A stretch of DNA of 64,000 nt from positions 102,133,352 to 102,197,351 of the forward strand of contig CM048841.1 in assembly GCA_026545765.1 (NCBI GenBank). Direction: 5' to 3'. Under the pieces are notes generated by a model that was not told the DNA's origin, did not search any database, and saw only the letters and a program-made list of their open reading frames with translations. The DNA comes from Plantago major (taxonomy: Eukaryota; Streptophyta; Magnoliopsida; Lamiales; Plantaginaceae). Positions 11,560 through 22,848 of the stretch are shown here, piece by piece; positions within the stretch are counted from its first letter, which is position 1, and every line of letters starts with the position of its first letter. The translations under genes were made by a program, and so were the position numbers.

Positions 11560-12400
11560 AATACTAATAGTTTGGGATATTATGGCTGAAATGTTAAAAG
11601 GAAAATTGTGAAGTGAACTTGTATACTCTCGTTAAGTTTGATGACTGGCGTGATAGCATAAACTTTAAGTTAGAATTTACGTTGGTAAAATGAGACATTA
11701 TTTTTACGTTGGTAAAATGAGACATTTATTGCAATAGGACAACAAATAAATTGACATACTCCTTAGAGACCCAAAATATAAATAAGAAAGGTATACCCGT
11801 AAGGCCGCAAGTCATACTATCATAAAAAACTAAAATTCAAAATTGTAATATCAACATAATCACTTGCTTTTTTAATTATTTTCCTTGATTTCTATGAGGA
11901 CATGGTGTACACATGCCAGCGCAGTGTCTCCATCCACCCTTAAAAAACGAAAATGCAACATCATACTCTTTTTTTTTTTTTTTTTTCCTTCTAAATGTTC
12001 AATCACTTGGTAGTTATCCATGACTTGGTAATGTTGACATCTCCCCTCTCAATCCAAGAAGGAAAATCAAGAGAAAAATTTAGATGTGGTTTATAGATTT
12101 TCTTTTTTCATAAGCTATATATCTCCAAAAAAATGTAAACCAAGCATGGCATCTCTTGGTCTGACGACTCTAGTTCCCCTAGGCAACAGTGTCCTTGTCC
12201 ATCTACTCCCTTCTGTTCTTCTGTGGGCTCAGCTCAGTCAAACAAACCGCAGAAAAGTAAATTCAAATGATGAAAAAGGAGAAGCAACAAAATATTGAAT
12301 TGAACAGGATATTATTTTTTATATAATTAATAAATCTCTAAAACCATCAAGAAAAGAAAGAAAGAAAGAAAGGAAAAGTCTACTCATTCTTTGCTTTCCT
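11560..12400. other. Intergenic and promoter region of the RING gene
   Basis: Nothing coding is recognised. A short direct duplication (TTACGTTGGTAAAATGAGACATT) lies at about 11680-11728 and (GAAA)n at about 12353-12372. The last part should hold the RHF2A-like gene promoter. Confidence 0.4.
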
Positions 12401-12572
12401 TTCCTTCGCCCCAAATTGTCGTCGATTTTTAATCGCATAGTCTGTCTTTTCCTTCCTCACTCTCTGTTTATCCAAACCCATCTCCTCAATTTCAGTGGCC
12501 TTTGATCTGCTGCTGTTCAGCTGAGTTTTATCTGCTGCAAGTCCTAAAGACGCGTTTTTTAATCCTTTTGAG

Positions 12573-13149
12573 GTAATTTCTTTGACTTTGGATTCTTGTT
12601 ATTCATGGGCTGTAGCTAAATCTTGTTCTTGTGCCGTTTCAATTGCTCTTTTGTTAGAAAAGATAAGTTTTTTTATGGGTTTTCCTTTGTTTGTTAGTTT
12701 TTTTCTTGGTTCTTTGGTAGTTGGTCAAATATATTTCTTCCTGCACAATTCAATAAAATCTCAATTCAATTGGTCTGAAAGAGATTTTCTTGGACTGGTT
12801 TTTGTTCATTTATTGTTTCAATTGGGTGATTGTATGTGTCTGTGTGCAAGGTTTGGTATATGATACACTTTTGCAGATTGATCTTTCTTCAAGATTTAAT
12901 TTTGCTATCTGGAGATTTAAGTTATGATGTAGTTTCATCACTATGATATGATTTCTATGTTCACATGCTTAGTGCAGTAGCATATGCCGTGGGTCTGTTT
13001 TCTACATGTTTACTTATGGGACTTGATTGTTATTTAGTACTATCTGTTAAAACTCTGATCTTGCAAAGAGTAATATCCTGTATACTGATGCGGACTGTTG
13101 ATAGTTTGAGTTGTATTTCACATTCCCTATAGGTCAGTCACTTTTGCAG
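12573..13149 (+). other. Probable 5' UTR intron of the RING gene
   Basis: A donor AG/GTAATT at 12573 follows C/T-rich leader-like sequence, and a TTGCAG acceptor ends at 13149 directly before the ATG; an alternative acceptor (CTATAG) is at 13132. A leader intron ending right at the start codon would explain the long T-rich stretch between the promoter and first coding exon. Inference only. Confidence 0.5.
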
Positions 13150-15660
13150 ATGGATGAGGGAAAATTACCTGAAGGTCACTTGACTTCGGCTGCGGCCTTC
13201 GTGGAAGGAGGAGTCCAAGCTGCGTGTGATGATGCTTGCAGTATATGCCTTGAAGATTTTTCTGACAGTGAACCTTCAACGGTACGTGCAAGGGTGTTAT
13301 AGTCTCAATAATTGTAGATTCTGAAGAGACTGTTATGAATGAATCTTTTTTCTTGTTCTTGCAGTTGACTACTTGCAAGCATGAGTTCCATCTCCAATGC
13401 ATTCTCGAATGGTATGAAGTTTTTCACTTGCCCCTGCAGTTTTTATTATCTTCCCATACCTTATTACTCCTATAACATTTCAGTTGTCTTCTGGTGACAT
13501 TTTTAATACCACAAATTGAACACTCATTTTACTAACTAACTAAGCACATAATTTGTACCAAGGTTGTTGCATTAGCAAACTGGGTTCCGGAAAAATTGTG
13601 ATTTAAGTGCTGATGCATCACAAACATCTTGGCCTAGAACATGGAGTATAATTTCTTGGTTTCCTAGAGCCTTCCCACATGTTTTCTTTTTATCCCTCTT
13701 CGTTTTGCCTTCAATCCTCTTTTGTCTTTGGTTGTTCCTGGATTCAAGTGCACACACAAGAACACACATATAGTATGTGAAGGCCTAATGTTTGTTTCTG
13801 TTGATGGTAATGCTGTTACGATAAAAGCTGACAATTTTATCAACACAAATCTGTAGGTGCCAGAGAAGCTCCCAGTGTCCTATGTGTTGGCAGTCCATTA
13901 GCTTGAAGGATCCCAGCAGGTAACTTATCTATCGTGCCTGTCCTTCAGTTTACAATTTACACCTTTATTAATTTCTTCTGACCGAATTGGCGTGTGCTTA
14001 TTTGGCAGCCAAGAATTGCTTGACGCTGTGGAGCATGAAAGGAATGTGAGGATGAACCCACCCAGAAATACGACTATCTTCCATCATCCTGCGTTGGGAG
14101 ACATTGAGTTGCAACATGTACTTTACTTGCCCTCTACTTAAATCACATACATATCATTTCATTATTTCAACAAGCACGAGTTATATATAGTTGTCTGAAC
14201 TGCAACCCATATCTTCCCACCATGTCCCACCTGGAAATTTCTGTGTATAATCATGCCTATTTTTTTTATAAAAAATATACAGCTGCCAGCTGGTGCGACT
14301 GAGTCTGAACTTGAAGAGCGCATTATTCAGCACTTAGCTGCTGCAGCTGCTATGGGAAGGGCTCGTCATATGGCTCGGAGGGAAGGTAGGAACAGGTCCT
14401 CTGGTCAAGGCCGTCCTCATTATTTGGTATTCTCGACTCAACCTGATGGAACTTCCATCGGTCTGAGAGATGGCAACGGTCAACCTTCAACACTTGTCAT
14501 AGGTGACTCGAACACTCCATTTATGACTGTTGGAGGAGATACGGCACATCTAATGGGAAGACGTTCTCTGGCACAGGGCGAACAGCGTGTGACCACATCG
14601 GCAGGTTCAAGTGGAAGTGCAAATCCACATGGAACACCCTCGAATAATAGGTATTTAAAGTTAGTAATAACTAGCAAGTATAAATAAATTATCTTAACTT
14701 AATTTTGTTCTTATAGATCTTGTCTTCTTCATTTAGGTCTGGGACCCAGACTTCCCCGAGTAGCCCAGATGAAGCCGGACCATCAGATTTCCAGTCATTT
14801 ACAGAGACTATGAAATCCCGCCTGAATTCATTGTCGACGAGGTACTGATTCAGCTGGTGCAACTTGCGTATGATTTTATCCTGAAAACCATAGTAATTTA
14901 AACACACTCCAGAATCTCACTAACACCTCGTATCATTCAATATTGCAATAAGCCTTGTGAATGCACGAGACTATCATTGTTCCTTCATACCGACCTTTTT
15001 TCACTGTGAATTACTCGTTAGATTTTAAAAGGCTCTTCGGTAAATCATTTGAGTTTTGAGCATATATTTGCAGATATTTCACTTTTGCAGCTGTTCTGCA
15101 TTGACATTCTCTCTGTGTAAATTCTGTAACCTGAGGTGATACAGGCATTGATATATCGGGGTCTTTCTGTAACTAAGAAATATTGGAAAGATTATTAGGC
15201 AGTATGGACAAGATGAAGTGAATAATGTGCATGTTCTGTTGAATATTTAACTTAACAGCTAACACTGAAAAGGTCATTACTCCGGGGGAGTAGGCTGTAG
15301 TTTTCTTTCGACTGGTATTTATGGTTAATTTTCTCTGGTGCCGTTTCTAGATACAAGGAGTCAATAACCAAGAGCACAAAAGGATGGAAGGAGAGGCTGT
15401 TCACCCGCAATAGTCCAACCCCCAACCACACTGTTGAAGTTCGTCGAGAGGTGGACCAAGTTACTCCCACAGTAACTCGAATGATGGATCATCTTGGGAT
15501 TACTGAGGATGGCGGAACCAGTGTGCCTACAGCATCAAGTAATCCAGTGAACACCTCCACTCGAGATCATATTGAACCGCAGTCCGTAGAGCCTATACGC
15601 CTTTCGTTGGACGAGGCTGGCCCACAATCTCCATATGCTACGAGTTCTCTGTCACATTAA
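13150..15660 (+). CDS. RHF2A: RHF2A-type RING-H2 E3 ubiquitin ligase (377 aa)
   Basis: Exons 13150-13281, 13365-13411, 13857-13919, 14009-14117, 14283-14650, 14737-14841 and 15351-15660 join in frame to 377 residues. The RING-H2 finger is complete: C30, C33, C48, H50, H53, C56, C67 and C70, with CQRSSQCPMCWQ at the end. The conserved flanks SHLTSAAAFVEGG-like (HLTSAAAFVEGG, residues 10-21), NTTIFHHPALGD and ERIIQHLAAAAAMGRARH mark the RHF1A/RHF2A group. In Arabidopsis these enzymes promote proteasomal degradation of the CDK inhibitor ICK4/KRP6 in gamete formation. The C-terminal third is Ser/Thr-rich and includes a short basic stretch (TKGWKERLFTR). The finger is split over three exons. Start chosen at the ATG directly after the acceptor at 13149. 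Which of RHF1A or RHF2A it is rests on memory of the N-terminus. Confidence 0.92.
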
Positions 15661-16480
15661 GTCTGATATCACTGCAGTTGCAACAGATTCATAGTGCTTC
15701 CTTTTGTTGGTAAGACTTCTTAATTATCCCTTGGCTTTAGCTTGGTTGGCTTGTTGATGGTGCTTAGTTTCAGACTTTCAGATTTGGTGCATCTCTGCAA
15801 GTTGTTTTTAGAATTAACTTCTGGGTTATTTTAGGTGAAACAAGGATTTTGTTGCATGATAACAACCTTTAGCTTCTTTATCTTTTTCCTTGATCCTTCT
15901 AAAATTCAGCTCATGGAACCTTAATCATAAACTATGTCCAATACCTCGCAAATTATCAACTTTAACATGAAACAGGTTCTAATGGTATTTTTGCTGCTGT
16001 GTTCTCTCCTCTTTCTTTGCATCATTCAATCACGTTAACTGCTTTCTCCAAATTTTACCACTTTCAGAAAAGCTACAACTATTGCAAATGCCCGTTGCAT
16101 TAATTTTCTGTTAATGTCGAGTTCTAAAACTTTGTGAAGTCAATTTTGCCTCATGTTCTGATAATCTGATGCCATTAAGCCGTACTCTTGTCGTCCTGAA
16201 GTATTTGCATTGTGGACTATAAACAATGGTTTATATATGTTGTAGTGTTGATATGTTCATTATCTTACTGTTTCTTTCTTGTATCAGATGAGCAAACTTC
16301 ATCAGGCTTGCTCGAGTACGGATGCTTTCTTAGCTCGCCCACACAATTTGCCAGGGGTTTGCTTATGAACGATATATATATTATATATATAAATATTTGT
16401 ATAAACAAGATAAGATAGGTGTATATTTGACATGATTCTCCTCAGTACAATGTCTTACTATTTCTTAGTAGATGTATGTC
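15661..16480 (+). other. 3' UTR region of the RING gene, possibly with an intron
   Basis: After the stop there is a plausible donor (TTG/GTAAGACT at about 15710) and an acceptor (TTGTATCAG at about 16288), so the 3' UTR may be spliced. The remainder is T-rich. No coding region is seen. Confidence 0.35.
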
Positions 16481-16499
16481 ATGTATGGCCGGATTAGTC

Positions 16500-17400
16500 C
16501 CACGTGGTGGATACTGATGGGAAACCCATTAGTGAATGCATGTCCTGTGGATGCATTATGCATGGTAGACTGGTACCGGTGATTGATGTTTCATTTTGCT
16601 AAAAAATGTTTGAGACAGTCCTTGTCCTTCCTCAGTGGTTCAAAAGGTCAGTTGCTCAGTGCTAGTTGTGGCTTGTGATATTGGCGAGATAAAGACTCGC
16701 GACCTCCTCGTTGCTTTGGTGACGGGCTGGGTGCATACGTACGAACTACGAAGTTTGTTATACCCATGTGTGTATTCGTATAGTATCCATGTCTTTTGCT
16801 TCACCCTCCTATTTACTTCTGCATTTTCCACTGTTGAGAATGTCTACAGTTGTCATAAAAAGCAAATTAAATCATTTGTTTCCCGAGGAATAAACCCTGA
16901 CCACCCGGTGACTCTTTCGATCTTTTCGATGTTGAAACCCTCACACGTCCAGGACTTGTCAAGATGATGTAGTAACACAACGTTCCATGATGAATTCACA
17001 AGGACTCTTGTACATTACCGAACATGATATTACTGAGGCCGTGTTAAAAAGGAGATTGACCGAGTCTTTCAACCTGGTGTTTTGGGTTGCCATCATTTGC
17101 ACTCTCTCCTTCTCACTAAACTTGGTAAATTTATCCTTTTAAACTGTCATATAGAACTTCATGCGCGCGCGTACGCGCGCGCGCGCACACATATATATAT
17201 ATTATAAAAAAGAAATAGACGCAGGATTGTTATCGGACTAAAAATTTGAACTAACACCTTTCTCCCTCTTGAAAATACATGTGGACTGTCCAATAACTTC
17301 CCAACTTCTACACCTCTCTTCTCTTCTATTCACATTTGACTATCATTAAAAATGATTTGAGCATCATTAAATCCAATTTAGATTTTAGACCATGTGAAAG
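16500..17400. other. Intergenic, no gene seen
   Basis: A 110-residue open frame at 16635-16967 has no recognisable similarity and an unconvincing composition. A compound microsatellite is inside this stretch (separate entry). Confidence 0.35.
17163..17203. repeat. Compound (CG)n(CA)n(TA)n microsatellite
   Basis: Alternating GC dinucleotides broken once by TA run into CACACA and then ATATAT. Alternating purine-pyrimidine of this kind is prone to Z-DNA formation. Confidence 0.9.
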
Positions 17401-18220
17401 TTGGTTGATATATACATATAAGTCTGCCACGCCTCTTGCCGAACCAAGGCGACTTAATACGATCTATACATATGCGTTACTGGAGTCCGCCCACAAGCTT
17501 CATGGTCCGGCACTAGAACACTTCTTATTATCAAGATTCCAAGTTGAAATGATGGGGCGGTCCGACCTCCCACATTCCTCACCACGGACGTATCTGCTTT
17601 CCGAGGGTAAACTTCTGATCAAGACAAACATAAAATAAGTCCGTCCTTTACTTTCGTCCGTTTGGAGTCTATGGACGGACTACTTCTGATCTTGTCCTGA
17701 ATATCGTCGTGAGTCCAACGCGCCACCTATCTCCTTACCACGTGTCAACCTATCACCAAACTCGGGATGTCGAGAGCTCAACACTATAAATAGGAGGCAT
17801 TTACTCCTCATAATGGCAGGTAACTACTTTGCAATAATCAACTCTCTAAGTTTTGAGGTCTGAGCCCAAGCTTGATCCGCCTCCTAACTAGTTGAATCTT
17901 AGTCCGGACTGTCTAAGGCAGGCCGACCCAAAAGGGTCTAACCCCTTCTATTCTTGTTTACAGATCAGCCACCTACAAGTGTCCAACCGACGAACCATCA
18001 CACATGAACGGTCTTACTTGACTGACGGACCCATTACTATCATGGAACTCTACGCTCTGACTAGCTCTTATTCCCAGGCGGACTCCTAATCTGTAGCCGG
18101 ACTTACCTAACTAAAGGACTTCGAACTGAGACTTAACGATTTGGAAGAACCATACCTACGCTCCGACGGACTCCCTTCGACTTTGACTCTGACTATTGAC
18201 TTATCCGGTTTTACCCCACA
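17400..18220 (+). mobile_element. Possible LTR-like fossil fragment
   Basis: A stretch with higher GC than its flanks that contains CCACGTGTCA, a TATAAATA box at 17785-17792 followed by GGAGGCAT, and downstream polypyrimidine and GTCCGGACTG words. This resembles the promoter half of a plant Gypsy-type LTR. No partner copy, primer site or safe boundaries were found, so it would be a solo or truncated LTR. Low certainty. Confidence 0.3.
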
Positions 18221-18892
18221 TCATTGATGAATAATTTTATGACGTAATTTTTTTTTTATCATAGATGAGATATTTAGTTTACTTATAGAATATGATAATA
18301 TTTATCTTATAAAATATCCACATAAATACCGCGTGCCATATTCTATAGTTAATGCGAAAAGTTGTCTCACATCTAAACATCAATAAAAAAATATTACTTT
18401 TACATTAAAGTTATACATTTTTGTCACCAAAAGTACAATTCCGTCATATTTTTACGGTTAGAGTATTCCATCTAAAACTATACGAACCCCTAATATAGAA
18501 ATATAGTTTGACTGTATTTATAGGATAACATGAAAAAATTACAGGGTTAGCTGTATTTATAACATGAAGAAATACAATAAAACTAGTGACTTTTTTTGGG
18601 TTCATCAAAAGCCGGTACCCCTTTTAAAATTTCAATTCAAATAGATACTCATGACTTGCTGAGTTACAATATTATATTAACTCAGTACTCTCTGAGTTAC
18701 AACACTATATTAACTTATGCGTATATTAACTTATGCTGGGTCTTTTTTTTTTTTTGTAATATTTAATGTCAAAGAGTCTATGACTGGAATTTTCCCGACT
18801 TTTTTTATCTTTCACAAAAGTGGAGTACCGGTTGGTTAATCTCCCAATTAACACGACCCAAATTCGGTCTAAAATTAACGAGGAATCAGCTT

Positions 18893-18934
18893 TGGGCTGG
18901 GTCCAAGGTGTGAGATTCAGCTAACCTAGGCCCA
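18893..18934 (+). promoter_or_regulatory. Pair of site II-like (TGGGCY) motifs before NRPB4
   Basis: TGGGCT at 18893 and GGCCCA (TGGGCC on the other strand) at 18929. Site II motifs bound by TCP factors are common in promoters of plant housekeeping and growth genes; here they sit about 130-170 bp before the first leader-intron donor. Confidence 0.5.
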
Positions 18935-18971
18935 ACTCCTATTTGTCGGAGCTGTTATATAAATCAAACAA

Positions 18972-18997
18972 CTTCTTCTTCTTCTTCTTCTTCTTCT
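18972..18997 (+). repeat. (CTT)n tract in the NRPB4 leader
   Basis: About eight CTT triplets just before CT-rich leader sequence. It probably belongs to the 5' UTR, where CT-rich tracts are common in plants. Confidence 0.8.
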
Positions 18998-19077
18998 CCT
19001 TCTCTGAGCTTTTCTCCTCTTCTGCTTTTCTCTGTCACTCGCTCGTTCATCGTGAGAGACTCACAAGGTATAATTTT

Positions 19078-19086
19078 AAACCCTAA
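19078..19086 (+). promoter_or_regulatory. Telo-box (AAACCCTAA)
   Basis: AAACCCTAA lies 11 bp inside the probable leader intron, whose donor is at 19068. Telo-boxes are enriched near the start of plant genes for translation and basic transcription, which fits NRPB4. Confidence 0.6.
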
Positions 19087-19472
19087 TTTTGTAGGTGCAT
19101 TTGGAATTTACTTTTCTACACGAATTTATAATTGGTGTATGGAATTAAGGTTAAGGTTTTGAGTACTTTGCAAATTGTTTGAGGGTAAGGTTTTAACTAA
19201 TGCAAAAGAGCAATTTATGCTCTGAGCTGATTTTGGATGTAGATGTGGCTCTTGAAGCTGTAGTCTACTCTAATTGATCGCCATAAGCTGCTTGTTTCCT
19301 GATTTTCTATAAACTATGGTTATGTTTGTGCTCGATCGTGTTGTAACGTGCTGCTTGTGAAATTTACATCATCGAGTGGTTATTTCCTGGTGTTACAGTT
19401 TTTGAATTAATTAATTTATTTTGAAATTGTTTCGCAGTTACCTGAAATAGAAGAGTGTTTTAGGCATCTAAC

Positions 19473-22400
19473 ATGTCGGGAGAAGAAGAGGAAAATGCAG
19501 CTGAGCTTAAAATTCCAGATGGTAATCCTTCCTTTTACTACTAAGTTTTAGTAGTTATAAACTTCTAGTGTTCTTATTTCAGTTTCAGTTTCCGTTTTCA
19601 TACTATTTAGCATGGTTATTGTTATTGATTGTGTCACTATATATAAGCTTGTAGGTCAGGAATCTATCTACTTGTAAAAGAATGTTAGTCTATGTGGTGC
19701 TAGCTAATACAAAAGCCAACCTTCCACTAATACCGTAGATACTCATCTTTCCCCTCGGCTAATTCTGTTCTACCAAGTTCTTATTTGAGGAGAAAATATA
19801 TTATACAGTGTGTTTGTGAGTCATACATGACCTTGGGTTGGATTTCTATTTCAATAAATTTGCCTGGTCTTTAAAATAATACTAGGACTTTTCTTTCTTG
19901 GATACAGGTGACACCTGTATAAGAGGGCTAAAACACTTCCTTTGTAGTTTTCTAATGTTAGCTTTTGTATCTGACTGCTAATTATATTCAGCTGCTAGGT
20001 TCAGAATCTGGTTATAGTCCTTACTTTTGGAAATTAAAGAGGCCAGTGCCTGCTAACTCGACTTTGGCAATCGCATACTTAGTGGAATTGTTAATGTTGG
20101 ATTAAATGTTGTGCTTTTGCACGTCAGTGTACAAAATTTGATGTTCAATGTCCAGTCCAGTTCCTTCTAAGTGGTGGCCGGTCTCTGGTCTTTCCTTGTG
20201 GCTCTTGAAGCTTACATGATTCATGCATTATTTGCAGAGTTCCTGAAGGCCAAGTGTCTTATGAATTGTGAAGTTGCCCTAATTCTTGAACGGAAGTACG
20301 AGCAGCTTCAGCAGATGGCTGATGACCCCATGAATCAAATGTCTCAGTAAGTAATTTGACACTTCAAATCATCTTATGCCACATGGGGTATTTTTGTGCT
20401 TGTATCATGTTCCTTTTTTTTCACATTTCAAACAACTCTTGTGCTCTCCTTTTATGTTTGTTTTGGTTTATTGTTATGTCTATACTAACCATAATCATGT
20501 AGAGACTGTTCTAAACCATGTTCACCTATCCCTTTATTTCAGGGTTTTTGAGAAATCACTCCAATATGTGAAACGCTTCAGTCGATATAAGAACCCCGAT
20601 GCCGTCAGACAAGTTCGAGAGTATCCTTAACTCATTTCAACATATGACAACTATGTATTACAATTAGTAAGCTTTAAATTCATAGAAGCAACGTCCGTTT
20701 ATAATTAACTGAAAACAGAAAATGCTCTGGCTTCTTTAGAGACACTCTCTGCCCACGAATCAGTTGGTTCCTAGTCACCAGCTTGATTCTAGGAGTAGCT
20801 TCTGTTCATTTCCATGTCTTTCTTCATTTGTGCTCACATAATTCAATTCTGGTCTCGAACACTTGTTCACATTTACGTTGCTTTTACAGACTCATGTAAA
20901 GTTGATAATAATCACAAACAGGTATAGTTATTTGTATTCTATCATCTGTTTGCTCCGGCCCAACTATCTCTTCAAACTGTCATGAAGGAGTTACATGGAA
21001 GTCTTGAGTCGGTTAAAGGAACTTGTGAATTTTTCGTTTTGCATGATTAGCTTGTTTGCTGCTGTTATGTACCTTGAGTTTTACATTATTAGCTTGTGTG
21101 CTCTTGTTATTTACTTGAGTCATGCGCTTTTATTGATTTTGTTTTTCATGATTAGCTTGTGCTATGCTGTTATCTACTTCAAGTTATGTGCGTTATTGAT
21201 TTTGCTTTATATCTTCTACCGATGAGTGTATTTCTTTTACATGCTATATATACTTTTTTATCTGATAATTGCTGGCAATGCCTGTAAAAATGGTATTGCC
21301 CACTGCTCAGTATTGTATGAATGCCATATCTGTGTATGATACTACTTTCTAGATTGTCAGAGCCTTAACAAAGATTCAGAATTCTGAGCAGGTATCAGCT
21401 GGCTGAGTTTGAGGTAACTGCTTTTCACTTTTTTTCTAAAGATTGTAGCCGAAATTCCTGAAGTGCCCTGTTGAACTTGAATTAATTTGTGCATCGTGCA
21501 GCTCTGTGTACTTGGGAACCTTTGTCCAGAAACAGTGGAAGAAGGTATCGCCATGGTTCCTTCCATCAAGGTACTTGTGTCCTCGTATAACAATGGATGA
21601 TACATTTATTTGGAGCATGTTCATGCGTGCTTAGTGATATATCTGGTTCTTTTTTCGTGAAGTAATTTAAAGTTTCTATAGGGTGCCTTATTGTATACTA
21701 TGCTCACTGTGTTCACCTCGTGTTAAAATATACCTTTTGGAGAATGAGTCAAATGAAGTTGATCTAGTTTTTATGATATAAATAGGCTGAGAAAGAAAAA
21801 TGAGAAGGGACCTTGAGAAATGTGGGAGTAATATGTTGAAGTTTTGTATCTCATGGAGGTGTACAGGCTGGGTTGGGTTAAATATATTAATTGGATGGGT
21901 GTATGGTCCGATGGGTAAGCCAAAGGTTATACTTCTACCACTAATTTGCCAAGTGCTTTGAAGTATGAACTACACCCGGGGCCTTTTAATTTGCCTAAGG
22001 AAATTTTGGGGTGTTACATTAATATCATAATTGCAACCACATTTTTTTAGTAGTACGAATATTTTGGGAATTGACTTGTCGTTGATAACTAATGATGGCT
22101 TCTACTTTTTCTTACTTGTTCTCTATCTCGTGCAGCCAAATGCTCTACTTTTCCTCTAAATGCCTTCAACTTACATCATATACAAGTGCTTATTTTAACA
22201 TGTTTACTTGCTATGTTTGCTATATGCTAGATATTGCAGAAATCCAATTGTTTTTTATTATGTCTTTTTGTAAGGGATTGAAATAAGACTCTGTTTGCTA
22301 TGTGCTAGATATTACAGAAATCCAATTCATTCTTTCGTTTTTGATTATGAGAAATACAACTCCTTTCGAGGAATAACTACGTAGAAATCAAATTTTGGCT

Positions 22401-22791
22401 GGTGAATAAATAGCCGGATGTAGGAATAGTACTTGCAAGGGTAAGACCATTACCCATGACCACCAACCAGCCTAAACATCCAACTTTTCAAATAGACTAT
22501 TAATTTATCTCATTCACATAACAACCTTCCACCCAACCCTAACCACAGGAGCCATATATGGGCTTAACCATGACCACCCAATCCAATTTTAATTATCTTT
22601 TACTATTATCGTAAAATAATACAAATTGAATACAATCAAATTTAGTTAACAAACACTTCAATTTCCTTTATCGTATGCAAATTGCATAAAGAGGATTTTT
22701 CAGATTTGAGAAAAGTACAGCGCATTTGATCTTTTTTATGAATTTTGATGTATTTTTTTTTAAATATAGGATAAAATAATTTTATAATGAA

Positions 22792-22848
<57 letters not shown>

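Noticed and set aside
16635-16967. A 110-codon open frame downstream of the RING gene
   Set aside because: No recognisable family, no splice partners and implausible composition; probably chance.
17091-18219. TCATT words at about 17091 and 18215 as a target duplication for a 1.1-kb solo LTR
   Set aside because: The ends would be TGCAC and CCACA, a poor inverted match, and a five-base match is easily found by chance; only the central LTR-like texture was kept at low confidence.
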